The notes under the pieces were generated by a model. The model was not told where the DNA came from, did no database searches, and worked only from the letters and a program-made list of their open reading frames with translations. Source: Sphingomonas sp. Leaf9 (lineage in GTDB: Bacteria > Pseudomonadota > Alphaproteobacteria > Sphingomonadales > Sphingomonadaceae). From it: a stretch of DNA of 64,000 bases. Within the stretch, counting starts at the first letter, position 1, and each line of letters starts with the position of its first letter. The translations under genes were made by a program, and so were the position numbers. Shown here piece after piece: positions 29,360-37,986 of the stretch. The stretch is from contig NZ_LMKC01000004.1 in NCBI RefSeq assembly GCF_001421355.1, positions 124,001 through 188,000 on the forward strand. Reading direction: 5' to 3'.

Positions 29360-30309
29360 CGCGGATACTCCGATAGGGCATGGGTCAGGCGGGCGAGCGC
29401 CACGCCATCGGCGGGCAGGCCGATGCGCAGGCGATCGCCCCGCTCGGCGAAGGGCCGGGTCAGGATGGCATGGTTGCACAAATGACGGAACAGGCCGTGC
29501 GCGTCCGCCGCGCCGACCAGCCGGAACAGCGGCGCGGCCCCGACCGGCTCGAACCGCGACAGGACGGGATCGAGCAGCGCCCCGACCGTCGCGATCCGCT
29601 CCGCCTGTTCGCCCCGCCAGCCCGCGTCGCGATAGGCAGCCGTGCCGATCGTGATCGCCGGCAGCGACACCGGCCAGTCGCCCAGCAACTGCCGCAGCGC
29701 ATCCGCAACGCGCGGCCCGGCGATGACGAACCCCAGCCGGACACCGGGCAGGCCATAGAATTTGCCGAAGGACCGGAGCACGATCAGCCGGTCGGACGCC
29801 TCGCCGCACAGGCCGGGGGCGGGATCGGCATAGGCTTCGTCGACCACCACCGTCATCCGCCCGGTCAGCGCGCGCAACTGTTCGGGCGGCGTCACCCGCC
29901 CATCGGGATTGGCCGGCGACGCCAGCACCAGCAGGTCGGCATCGCCCGGATCGGTGAGCGGAGCGACGCCGCGCGCCGCGCGCCACGCCGCCGCATGCCC
30001 GGCATAGCCCGGCCGCACCACCGCCGGCCGCTCCGCCCCCAGCACGACCGCCAGCAGCCGCAGCGCGAGGTCGGTGCCGGGCACCGCCACCACCTGCGCC
30101 GGATCGGCGACGCCGAACGCCTCGGCCGCCGCCGCCTCCACCGCCGCCAGCTCACCCGGTTCGGGCAGGCGGGTCAGGTCGAGGGTGCCATGGGGATAGG
30201 CCCAGGGCGCGATCCCCGTCGACAGGTCGATCCAGTCAGCCCCGCCGAACGCACGCGCAGCGGCGGCCACCCGGCCACCATGCGCGCAAAATTCGGCGAG
30301 GGACTGCAT
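29356..30309 (-). CDS. cobD: Threonine-phosphate decarboxylase (CobD; CobC of Pseudomonas)
   Basis: 317 residues from the ATG at 30309. Class I PLP-dependent fold; makes (R)-1-amino-2-propanol phosphate for CbiB. CAHGGRVAAAARAFG near the N-terminus and DLSTGIAPWAYP are typical. VVVDEAYADP contributes the PLP-contacting Asp, and VLRSFGKFYGLPGVRLGF holds the Schiff-base Lys. It starts four bases after the btuB stop. A threonine kinase (PduX or BluE) that would feed it is not in the window. Confidence 0.92.
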   Translation of the reverse strand: MQSLAEFCAHGGRVAAAARAFGGADWIDLSTGIAPWAYPHGTLDLTRLPEPGELAAVEAAAAEAFGVADPAQVVAVPGTDLALRLLAVVLGAERPAVVRPGYAGHAAAWRAARGVAPLTDPGDADLLVLASPANPDGRVTPPEQLRALTGRMTVVVDEAYADPAPGLCGEASDRLIVLRSFGKFYGLPGVRLGFVIAGPRVADALRQLLGDWPVSLPAITIGTAAYRDAGWRGEQAERIATVGALLDPVLSRFEPVGAAPLFRLVGAADAHGLFRHLCNHAILTRPFAERGDRLRIGLPADGVALARLTHALSEYPR

Positions 30310-30313
30310 CGGA

Positions 30314-32242
30314 TCAGTAGCGGACGCGGACACCGCCATAGGCGGCGCGGCCCGGCGTGCCGTACTGGAAGATGGTCTGGTAACGTTCGTCGAACAGATT
30401 CTCGACCCGGCCATATACCTCGACCCGCTCGGTGACCGGGAATGCCGCGCGCAGGTCGGTCAGGACATAGCCGTCCAGCCTGCGCGCGTTCGACGCATTG
30501 TCGAAACTGTCGCCGATCATCGTGACCGTCGCCCCGGTCGACAGCCCGAACGCCCAACGATAATCGGCATTCACCGTCATGCTGTTCGCCGGCCGCCGCG
30601 CCAGCTTGCGCCCGAAATTGGCGGTGCCCACCGAACGGTTCTCGGCATCCAGCCACGTATAGGCCGCCGCGACCGTGAACGCCTCGACGGGTTTGAGCTT
30701 CAGCGCGAATTCCAGCCCCTTCGCCTCGGCGCGCTGGATATTGTCATAGGTGCCGAACGGCCGATCGGCGCAGATGCCGGTGCCGTTGGCGGGGCAGGAG
30801 ATGAACGCGATCAAATCCTTCGACGTGCGGTCGAACCACGTCGCGCTGGCTTCCACCGCACCGTCCAGCCCACGCTGGGTGATGCCGGCATCCCAGCCCT
30901 TCGAACGCTCCGGGGTCAGCTGCGCGTTGCCGTATTCGCTCTGCAACTGGTACAGCGTCGGCGCCTTGAACCCTTCGGAATAGCTGGCGCGCAGCAGCGT
31001 GTTGCCGCCGTTGGGCGACCACACCCCGCTCCCCGAAAACACCGTCGCCCCGCCGAACACATTGTGATCGTCATGGCGCACACCGCCGGTCAGCGTCAGG
31101 TTCCGAACCAACGTTACCGCCAGCTGGCCATAGACCCCCAGCAGCCGCGCACGACCGGTCGTCGCCGGCCCGCCGAAGCTCGCCGTGGTGAAGCGCGATA
31201 CCTCGCGCTCGACGCCGAAGGTCGCGAACACGGCATCGGTGACGTCGAACGACCCCTGGTAATCGGTCCGGTCGTTGCGCCCCTTGCCGCGGAAGGTCTC
31301 GGTCGGCGTGCCGTCGGGATCGTTGTTGGTGCGGTTGCTCTGGGTATGGGCATAGCCGATGCGGTTGCGGAACCGCCCGTCGAACAGCGCGGCGTTCAGC
31401 CCGGTATAGCCGGTCCACTGCTCCGCCTTGCCCACTTCGCGCGTATCGCCGAAGCTGAACGTCGGTGCCGGAAAGCCGTCGATCTCCGTCCGCCCATTCG
31501 AATAGAAACCGCGCACATCGACCGACACGCTGTCGGCCAGCGCGACCGACACGCTGCCGTTCGCACCATAGTTACGATATCCGTCCTTCTCGCGGCCCGG
31601 CGCATAGGCGGAGATGCCGTCGGTGGTGAAGAACCCGCCGCCGATGCTGGCCGACACCGGCCCGGCCTTGCCCGACACATTGGCGACGGCCTGACCGGTG
31701 CCGAACGATCCGCCCTCGGCCCGCGCGTTGATCGCCAGCGCCTCGGTCGGCTGGCGGGTAATCATGTTGACGACGCCGCCGATCGCCTGGCTGCCCCACA
31801 GTACCGACTGCGCGCCGCGCAGCACTTCGATGCGCGCGATATTGCCGATCAGCAGGTTGCCGAAATTGAACCCGCCGCCCGGCGACGACGGATCGTTGAG
31901 CTTTACGCCATCGATCAGCGCCACGGTCTGGTCGCTGTCGCCGCCGCGGATGTTGACGCTGGTCGTCGTGCCGGGGCCACCATTGCGGGTCACGGTCACG
32001 CCCGGCGTCTGGCGCAGCAGGTCGGACACGACCACCGCCTGACGCTGTTCGATGGTCACGATGTCGAGCACGGTAACGGCCTGGCCGACGGTATCGACCG
32101 GCCGCGCCTCGCGGTTGGCGGTCACGACGATCTCGTCGTCGCCGGCCGCCACGCGCTCAAGGCCGCTGGTCGACTGCGCGCTCTGGGCAAAGGCCGGGGT
32201 CGCCGCCAACAGGCACGGCAGCAACAGGAAACGGGTCTTCAT
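30314..32242 (-). CDS. btuB: TonB-dependent vitamin B12 receptor BtuB
   Basis: 642 residues. Signal peptide ending AFAQ, TonB box DEIVVTANRE near residue 35, then a plug domain with VVVSDLLRQTPGVTVTRNGG, NIRGGDSDQTVALIDGVKLN and IEVLRGAQSVLWGSQAIGG. The 22-strand barrel ends in GRVENLFDERYQTIFQYGTP and the terminal aromatic VRVRY. It imports cobalamin across the outer membrane. First gene of the operon; GGGGGGA lies before the ATG, and the cobalamin riboswitch occupies the leader, which directly supports the B12 assignment. Confidence 0.95.
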   Translation of the reverse strand: MKTRFLLLPCLLAATPAFAQSAQSTSGLERVAAGDDEIVVTANREARPVDTVGQAVTVLDIVTIEQRQAVVVSDLLRQTPGVTVTRNGGPGTTTSVNIRGGDSDQTVALIDGVKLNDPSSPGGGFNFGNLLIGNIARIEVLRGAQSVLWGSQAIGGVVNMITRQPTEALAINARAEGGSFGTGQAVANVSGKAGPVSASIGGGFFTTDGISAYAPGREKDGYRNYGANGSVSVALADSVSVDVRGFYSNGRTEIDGFPAPTFSFGDTREVGKAEQWTGYTGLNAALFDGRFRNRIGYAHTQSNRTNNDPDGTPTETFRGKGRNDRTDYQGSFDVTDAVFATFGVEREVSRFTTASFGGPATTGRARLLGVYGQLAVTLVRNLTLTGGVRHDDHNVFGGATVFSGSGVWSPNGGNTLLRASYSEGFKAPTLYQLQSEYGNAQLTPERSKGWDAGITQRGLDGAVEASATWFDRTSKDLIAFISCPANGTGICADRPFGTYDNIQRAEAKGLEFALKLKPVEAFTVAAAYTWLDAENRSVGTANFGRKLARRPANSMTVNADYRWAFGLSTGATVTMIGDSFDNASNARRLDGYVLTDLRAAFPVTERVEVYGRVENLFDERYQTIFQYGTPGRAAYGGVRVRY

Positions 32243-32387
32243 TCGGGCATCCCCCCTTGGTCAACAACGGGGACGCGACGGAATTACGGCGGACAGCCTG
32301 TCCCCCGCGCGCACGACCCCAACAACGTCGTCACGCGAGGAAACCCTCGATCACCCGGCACACCCCGTCCGCGCGAAGGACAACCGC

Positions 32388-32563
32388 GACGGGCAGGTCT
32401 CCTGGCTCGCGGGTCATCGCCTTGCCCGGCCTTCCCGGACCTGGGGTCCAGTGGCGCACGGAGGAGCAGGGCTCGCCGGTCACAGTTGCGGGGGCAGCCC
32501 CGGATGGCGCGTAATGCACGCGCTTCCGGGTTCCCTTTTCATCCCATTTCTGGGAACCTGTCG
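32388..32563 (-). promoter_or_regulatory. Cobalamin (adenosylcobalamin) riboswitch
   Basis: On the minus strand the expected landmarks appear in order. First comes GACAGGTTCCC, the 5' arm of P1, then AAAAGGGAACCCGG. Next are CCCCCGCAACTGTGA (32480-32494) and GCCACTGG (32448-32455), then CGGGAAGGCCGGGCAAGG. Last is the B12 box GAGCCAGGAGACCTGCC (32392-32408), whose end closes P1. About 145 bases then lead to btuB. Coenzyme B12 binding would repress the whole operon. The 359-base btuB-cobU gap holds nothing else recognisable apart from any cobU promoter. Confidence 0.95.
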
Positions 32564-32601
32564 CATCCGCGCCCTTAGAGCGCTTGGGGGCACAGGACAA
32601 G

Positions 32602-33120
32602 ATGGCGACGACAACCCTGTTCGTGGGCGGCGCGCGCTCGGGCAAGAGCCGGCTGGCGCAGGCCGCGTGTGAGGCACTGCCCGGCCCCTGGACCTACCTC
32701 GCCACGGCCGAAGCATGGGACGACGAGATGGCCGACCGCATCGCCCGCCACCGCGCCGATCGCGGCCCCGGCTGGCACACGGTCGAATGTCCGGTCGACC
32801 TGGCCCCGGCGATCCGCGCGGGCAAAGGCCCGGTGCTGGTCGACTGCCTGACGCTGTGGCTGACCAATGTGATGCTCGGCGGCCATGACGTGACGCGGCA
32901 CAGGGCCGCGCTGATCGCCGCGATCCGCGACGCGCGCCATCCGCTGCTGCTGGTCAGCAACGAAGTGGGCCTCGGCATCGTCCCCGAACACCCACTGGGC
33001 CGCGCCTTTCGCGACGAAGCGGGGCGACTGAATCAGGCGGTGGCGGCGGCGGTCGATCGCTGCTGGTTCGTGGTGGCGGGGATGGTGCTGCCGCTGGAGC
33101 GGTTCACACCCGAACGCTGA
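32602..33120 (+). CDS. cobU: Bifunctional adenosylcobinamide kinase / adenosylcobinamide-phosphate guanylyltransferase
   Basis: 172 residues. P-loop FVGGARSGKSRLAQ near residue 8, followed by YLATAEAWDDEM, RIARHRADRG, WHTVE, VLVDCLTLWLTNVM, and VSNEVGLGIVPEHPLGRAFRD. It phosphorylates adenosylcobinamide and converts it to the GDP form used by CobS. It is the only lower-loop gene transcribed away from the riboswitch-led operon. AGGACA precedes the ATG at 32602. A family A repeat follows. Confidence 0.95.
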   Translation: MATTTLFVGGARSGKSRLAQAACEALPGPWTYLATAEAWDDEMADRIARHRADRGPGWHTVECPVDLAPAIRAGKGPVLVDCLTLWLTNVMLGGHDVTRHRAALIAAIRDARHPLLLVSNEVGLGIVPEHPLGRAFRDEAGRLNQAVAAAVDRCWFVVAGMVLPLERFTPER

Positions 33121-33121
33121 C

Positions 33122-33201
33122 CGTACCCCCGCGGAGGCGGGGGTCCAGAGCCAAAAGCGCTGCGCTCGGTTACCCTGGATCCCCGCCTGCGCGGGGATAC
33201 G
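33122..33201. repeat. REP-like double palindrome, family A
   Basis: CCCCCGCGGAGGCGGGGG and ATCCCCGCCTGCGCGGGGAT arms in the gap between convergent cobU and the NmrA-like gene, filling nearly all of it. Confidence 0.85.
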
Positions 33202-33204
33202 TCA

Positions 33205-34086
33205 TTACTGGGCCAGCACCGCCCTCAACGGTGTCCACGCCACATCATAGCGCGCATTGTCCACCGGTCCGCTGGGCGCGCGGCCATCGAACATGTTGTG
33301 GAGATACTGCATCCCCTGCCACGCCGGAAACACCTGGTCGCGCGCGGGGAACAGCCGCCGCGTGACGCCGATCATCCGGGCGAGCGTGCCGAGCGACCCG
33401 GCGCGCAGCAACCCGTACGGCTTGCCCGTCACCTCGCCCATCAACGCCGCCAGATCGCGTGCGCTGACCTGTGCCCCGGCGATCTGCAGGTTGCGCGGCG
33501 CGGCGGGATCGAGCGCGGCGGCGGCGGTATAGGCCGCCACGTCATCCTTGGTCGTCAGCGCGAATTTCGTATCGGCATCGCCCCAGTACAGCACGCGCCG
33601 CACCCGCCGCTGGATCAGCGGCATCTCGCCGTTCAGCATGTCAGCAAACGCCCCGTTGAAGATCGAGGTGGCCAAGATCGGCGCGGTGTCGATCCGCGTG
33701 CGGAACGCGCGGCGCAGGTCGAAATTACGGTTGGTGCCAGTCGGCAGCGCGCGATAATCGATCGAGAAGTCGGACGGAATGAACCGCGCCGCGCCACCGC
33801 CCAGCGCGGCATCGAGCAGTCGGGTCTGGGTCCCGAGGATCGTGTCGCCAAGGCCGTTCAGCGCCGACACGACGCACACTACCCCGCGACACGCCTGCGC
33901 CAGCGCCTGCGCATCCTCGAAATCGACCGGATGCGGATCGGCCCCGATCGCCTCCAGCGCCGCGATCCGTTCAGGCGCGGTGCCGGCGCGCACCAGCGCG
34001 CGCACCTTCGCCCCGCGCGCCACCGCCGCCTTCGCGATCCGGTTGCCGAGGTCGCCGGTGGCCCCTGCGACGATAATCGTGTCCAT
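33205..34086 (-). CDS. NmrA-like NAD(P)-binding oxidoreductase
   Basis: 293 residues. The N-terminal Rossmann motif IIVAGATGDLGNRIAKAA is of the atypical short-chain dehydrogenase type. RALVRAGTAPERIAALEAIG suits NADP phosphate recognition. ARFIPSDFSIDYR resembles the isoflavone-reductase/NmrA subgroup (the F-I-P-S-D-F pattern). The catalytic Tyr-Lys pair of classical dehydrogenases is not evident, so it may be a reductase of aromatic alcohol type or a redox sensor. AGGGAA lies before the ATG. It appears monocistronic. Confidence 0.8.
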   Translation of the reverse strand: MDTIIVAGATGDLGNRIAKAAVARGAKVRALVRAGTAPERIAALEAIGADPHPVDFEDAQALAQACRGVVCVVSALNGLGDTILGTQTRLLDAALGGGAARFIPSDFSIDYRALPTGTNRNFDLRRAFRTRIDTAPILATSIFNGAFADMLNGEMPLIQRRVRRVLYWGDADTKFALTTKDDVAAYTAAAALDPAAPRNLQIAGAQVSARDLAALMGEVTGKPYGLLRAGSLGTLARMIGVTRRLFPARDQVFPAWQGMQYLHNMFDGRAPSGPVDNARYDVAWTPLRAVLAQ

Positions 34087-34173
34087 GGTCGTTCCCTGCT
34101 GCCCTTCCCCGGCGGACTGCCGTCCCCGTCGTGCGGCCCCGGTGGCGGCAACGCAAGGGGGGTCATCAACCTC

Positions 34174-35637
34174 TCAGATCGCCACCCCGCCGGGCACGGG
34201 CCGTGCCTCGGCCTTCGCCCGCCGCACCAGCCCCGCCAGCGCGATCGTCAGCATGGCCGCCACGACCGCCCAGATCGCCAGCCCCTGCCACGGGGTGAAG
34301 CCCAGCCATTCATCGGCGACGGTGCGCAGATAGCCCGGATCGAACCGGTCGCGGAACACCGCCACCGCCAGCGCGCGCGGCTCGCTGCCCGGCGCGGTGA
34401 TCTCGGCGCTGGCGATCGCCATGTTGAGCACGACCGACCCCGCCAGCATCGCCGCGACCGCGGCCCGCGACCAGCGCGTCGCCCGTGCCCAGAAGGCACC
34501 GATGCCGATGCACAGGTACCCGACCGCCGGCAACGCATGGCGCGGGCCGGTCGCATTGCCGCCGTCCCAGTAATAATAGCTGGCGTTGATGAGGAACGGC
34601 ACCACCGCCCCGGCAACCGCCAGCCAGCCGATCGCGCGCGTCGCCGGATCACGCAGCAGCGCGGCGATGCCGAACGGCGCGACGATCAGGATCGGCGCGA
34701 CCCACAGCATCCCCCGCCGCTCGCCAAAGGTCAGTTCGTAAAGCACATAGGGCTTCGGGTAGGTCAGCCCGAACAGCCCCTCCTGCATGCCCGCAAAGTC
34801 GGTGACCCCGGAATAGCCCAGCCGAAACACCGTCCCGAACGCGATCAGGTTATAGCCGACCAGCACGACCAGCGCGCTCGCCCCCGTCGCCAGCGCGATC
34901 CCGACCGTTCGCACCGCCGCCGCGCGGGGCAGGGCACGCAACCGCCACAGCGCGAACCCGGCGACCGGCAGCCCGGCGATCAGCGCCGAATGCTCGATCA
35001 GCACCGCCCAGCCGAGCGCGAGGCCGGCGAAGACCGCATGCCCCCACGACCGCCCCGGCCCGGTGCCACGCCACACGGCCCACGTCGCGATCACCAGCAA
35101 CGCGGCGACCGGCGCATGGCCAAAGATCGTCGTCGACCACCCCCAGACGGTCGTGCCGAGGCCATAGGACAAGGCGGCGACCGCCCCCGCCTCGCCGTCA
35201 CTGGTTACCCCGCGCACCAGATCGTAGAGCAGCATCGCCGCCAGCGCGGTCAGCAGCGCGCAGACGGTGGCCGCGACCAGCCGGATGCGGATTTTCAGGA
35301 AGCGATTGAACTCGCGATTCTCGAATCCCGGCACGAAATCATGCGCGGTCTGCCCCGACACGGCGTCCGCCAGCGCGACGGCGGGGATGCCCAGCACGGT
35401 GATGCCCGGCGCCTTGTCCGAATAATAATGGTCGCCGAAATGCGCCTTGTCGATCGTCAGCGCGGCATATTCATCGATGGTGGCGTCACCGTCCTCGACC
35501 AGCGACAGCGTGGCGAACATCCGGACGGCATTGTTGGGATTGAACTCCCACGACCCGAACCACGCGCACGAAAACCACACGAGGATCAGGATCGCCCACG
35601 CCACGGGATCGCGGCGCAGCGGCGGGGTGGTCGGCAT
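34174..35637 (-). CDS. Polytopic membrane protein, possible GT-C-like glycosyltransferase
   Basis: About 487 residues with roughly ten hydrophobic helices. The first is AWAILILVWFSCAWFG; an acidic periplasmic-type segment follows (LVEDGDATIDEYAALTIDKA, then DHYYSDKAPGITVLGIP). The acidic pair after the first helix and the YYSDKAPG motif recall GT-C type dolichyl/lipid-phosphate-sugar transferases, but the match is by pattern only. A second start, GTG at 35646, is possible. It lies 22 bases after pitA on the same strand, so cotranscription is likely. Confidence 0.65.
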   Translation of the reverse strand: MPTTPPLRRDPVAWAILILVWFSCAWFGSWEFNPNNAVRMFATLSLVEDGDATIDEYAALTIDKAHFGDHYYSDKAPGITVLGIPAVALADAVSGQTAHDFVPGFENREFNRFLKIRIRLVAATVCALLTALAAMLLYDLVRGVTSDGEAGAVAALSYGLGTTVWGWSTTIFGHAPVAALLVIATWAVWRGTGPGRSWGHAVFAGLALGWAVLIEHSALIAGLPVAGFALWRLRALPRAAAVRTVGIALATGASALVVLVGYNLIAFGTVFRLGYSGVTDFAGMQEGLFGLTYPKPYVLYELTFGERRGMLWVAPILIVAPFGIAALLRDPATRAIGWLAVAGAVVPFLINASYYYWDGGNATGPRHALPAVGYLCIGIGAFWARATRWSRAAVAAMLAGSVVLNMAIASAEITAPGSEPRALAVAVFRDRFDPGYLRTVADEWLGFTPWQGLAIWAVVAAMLTIALAGLVRRAKAEARPVPGGVAI

Positions 35638-35659
35638 CGCTCGCACCCCGCCGCCGAAA

Positions 35660-37267
35660 TCAGAAGATGCGATTGAGCAGCAGGTACAGCGACCCCGACA
35701 GCAGCACCGACACCGGCAGCGTCAGCACCCATGCCATCAGCAGGTTGCGCACCGTCGACACCTGCAGCCCCGACCGGTTCGCCGCCATCGTGCCGGCGAC
35801 GCCCGACGACAGGACATGCGTGGTCGATACCGGCAACCCCAGGCTGTCCGCGCCGAAGATCGTGCCCATCGCCACCAGCTCGGCCGATGCGCCCTGCGCA
35901 TAGGTCAGGTGGGTCTTGCCGATCTTTTCACCGACGGTGACGACGATCCGCTTCCACCCGACCATCGTGCCAAGGCCCAGTGCAAAGGCGACCGCGACCT
36001 TCACCCACAGCGGGATGAAGCGCGTGCCGGCGTCGAGCGACCCGCGATATTCGGTCAGCACCTTCTTGTCGGCTTCGGTCAGCGACAGCGACGATTCCTT
36101 CGACAGCCGCTTCACCGCTTCCGACGTCAGGTACATGTCGTTGCGCATGTTGCCGCTAACGGCGGCCGGCACCTTGGCCAGCGTGCCATATTCGCGGACC
36201 TGCTGCTCGATCGCGCCGACCATGGTGGTCACGGCGGGCACGGTATCGGGGGCCAGCTTGCGTTCGGTGATATAGCGCTGCGCCTGGGCGCGGGCGGTCG
36301 CGTCGTCGGGGGTCGCGCCCTCGCCCTGCGGCATCAGCACGCGCACGGCGGCGGCGCTGTTGGTGGCGAATTGCGCCTCATATTGCGCCGGCACCGCACG
36401 GTTCAGCGCATAGGCGGTGGGCACCGTGCCGATCAGGATCAGCATGATGAGGCCCATGCCCTTCTGCCCGTCGTTCGACCCGTGGGCGAAGCTGACGCCG
36501 GTGCAGGTAAAGATCAGCAGGCAGCGGATCCACAGCGGCGGCGGCGTGTCGCCGACCGGCGCCTCGTACAGCGCCTTGTTGCGCACCAGCGCCTTCATCG
36601 CGAGGAACAGCAGCGCCGCGACCCCGAACCCGATCATCGGCGAGATCAGCAGCGCCTTGCCGATTTCGGTCGCCTTGTCCCAGTCGACGCCGGCCGAGCC
36701 GTTGCGCCCCTGCAGGATCGCATTGGCGACGCCGACGCCGATGATCGACCCGATCAGCGTGTGCGACGACGACGACGGGATGCCCAGCGCCCAGGTGGCA
36801 AGGTTCCACACGATCGCCGCGATCAGCAGCGCAAAGACCATCGCGAAGCCCGACGACGACCCGACCTGCAAGATCAGTTCGATCGGCAGCAGCGAAATGA
36901 TGCCGAACGCGACCGCGCCGGTCGACATCAGCACGCCAAGGAAGTTGAAGATGCCGGACCAGACCACCGCGACGTGCGCGGGCATCGAGTTGGTGTAGAT
37001 GACGGTCGCGACCGCGTTGGCGGTGTCGTGGAACCCGTTCACGAATTCGAAGCCCAGCGCTATAATCAGCGCGAGCACCAGCAACGCGAACGGCATCAAC
37101 GTCAGGGGATCGACGCTGGCCGCCGATGCGTCGTGATACACGTTGTAGACGACGTAGCCGAGTGCGGCGACGATCGCCGTGGCGAATCCAAACGTACCGG
37201 CGCGACCGAAGCCGTCGTCCAGTTTCGGGCCGGGGCGTCCATCCCGCTCCAGCGCTGCGCTCGTCAT
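35660..37267 (-). CDS. pit: Inorganic phosphate transporter (Pit family)
   Basis: 535 residues, 10 or more membrane helices. The two Pit signatures are visible: GFEFVNGFHDTANAVATVIY near residue 65 and CTGVSFAHGSNDGQKGMGLI in the second half, plus GIPSSSSHTLIGSIIG and GLPVSTTHVLSSGVAG. A soluble loop (about residues 290-420), longer than in E. coli PitA, separates the halves. Symports metal-phosphate with protons. The ATG at 37267 follows AGGGGA; a weak Pho-box-like sequence lies 34 bases upstream. Confidence 0.92.
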   Translation of the reverse strand: MTSAALERDGRPGPKLDDGFGRAGTFGFATAIVAALGYVVYNVYHDASAASVDPLTLMPFALLVLALIIALGFEFVNGFHDTANAVATVIYTNSMPAHVAVVWSGIFNFLGVLMSTGAVAFGIISLLPIELILQVGSSSGFAMVFALLIAAIVWNLATWALGIPSSSSHTLIGSIIGVGVANAILQGRNGSAGVDWDKATEIGKALLISPMIGFGVAALLFLAMKALVRNKALYEAPVGDTPPPLWIRCLLIFTCTGVSFAHGSNDGQKGMGLIMLILIGTVPTAYALNRAVPAQYEAQFATNSAAAVRVLMPQGEGATPDDATARAQAQRYITERKLAPDTVPAVTTMVGAIEQQVREYGTLAKVPAAVSGNMRNDMYLTSEAVKRLSKESSLSLTEADKKVLTEYRGSLDAGTRFIPLWVKVAVAFALGLGTMVGWKRIVVTVGEKIGKTHLTYAQGASAELVAMGTIFGADSLGLPVSTTHVLSSGVAGTMAANRSGLQVSTVRNLLMAWVLTLPVSVLLSGSLYLLLNRIF

Positions 37268-37300
37268 CGAAATTCCCCTGCCGAATGAACCTGTCGCCCT

Positions 37301-37318
37301 ATCGGCGAAGTGTGACAG
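37301..37318 (-). promoter_or_regulatory. Weak Pho-box-like sequence upstream of pit
   Basis: On the minus strand CTGTCAC, four bases, then CGCCGAT. The first half matches the PhoB half-site CTGTCA(C/T) exactly, the second poorly. The rest of the 270-base gap between pit and the next gene shows no gene. Confidence 0.25.
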
Positions 37319-37537
37319 CTTGGGGAGCGTCGCACACCGGCCGCGTCGGCATCGCGGTTCGGCGAAGCGGCCCATAGCGAACCGAATGTGCTTTGGCGAT
37401 ATGATGCATGAAATCCCCGTTTTCGGCCACCGGCGTTGCACCGCCGCCACATGCGACCATCGGATCAGTCCGCGCTTTCCCGCTTGACGCCGTGGGTTCG
37501 ACCGATGCTGTGCGGGGCGGCACAAGGAGTCGCCGCC

Positions 37538-37894
37538 ATGGACCATCGCAACGAACCGGCTCGGGCACGCCACCGGGCGCGGATCGCGCTCGACGAACGC
37601 ACCTGCCGGATGATCTGCCCGATCGCCTCGGCGATGGTCGGCGTCTGCCTGACCGGCATCGGCCTGCTGCACGTCACCATCACGCTGCGCGCGCGCCAGA
37701 CGGTGGCCGACGACCTGTTGTCGGTCGACGCGCTGCTGTTCCTGATCGCGACGCTCAGCAGCTATTTCGCGCTGCGCGTACAGGGCACGGCGCGGCTGCA
37801 CTGGCTGGAGCGAATCGCCGATGCGACCTTCATCGCCGCGATGCTGCTGCTGACCGCCGCCTGCTTCATCATCACCTATGCGTTGAACCGGTAG
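37538..37894 (+). CDS. Small membrane protein of unknown function
   Basis: 118 residues from the ATG at 37538, chosen because AAGGAG lies about ten bases upstream; the frame is open back to 37436. An Arg-rich cytoplasmic start (ARARHRARIALDERTCRM) is followed by three hydrophobic segments: ICPIASAMVGVCLTGIGLLH, LLSVDALLFLIATLSSYFAL and ATFIAAMLLLTAACFIITY. The layout of Arg-rich head plus three helices suggests a conserved membrane protein. The family is not recognised and the gene stands alone. Confidence 0.65.
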   Translation: MDHRNEPARARHRARIALDERTCRMICPIASAMVGVCLTGIGLLHVTITLRARQTVADDLLSVDALLFLIATLSSYFALRVQGTARLHWLERIADATFIAAMLLLTAACFIITYALNR

Positions 37895-37916
37895 CGGCCC
37901 GCCAACATTACCGATT

Positions 37917-37934
37917 GTTCAGCGCGCGCTGAAC
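37917..37934. promoter_or_regulatory. 18-bp perfect palindrome upstream of the DUF2147-mprF-acvB operon
   Basis: GTTCAGCGCGCGCTGAAC is exactly self-complementary and lies 53 bases before the ATG at 37987. Its size and position fit a dimeric regulator's operator or a site overlapping the promoter. No T-run follows, so it is not a terminator of the preceding gene. Confidence 0.5.
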
Positions 37935-37986
37935 CCCCGGCAATTCGCCGTAAGCTATTTCCCCGGACATGAAGGGGAATCGAACG

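Noticed and set aside
32564..32601. A second cobalamin riboswitch for cobU on the plus strand
   Set aside because: The aptamer landmarks read correctly only on the minus strand; the short plus-strand leader of cobU lacks a B12 box.
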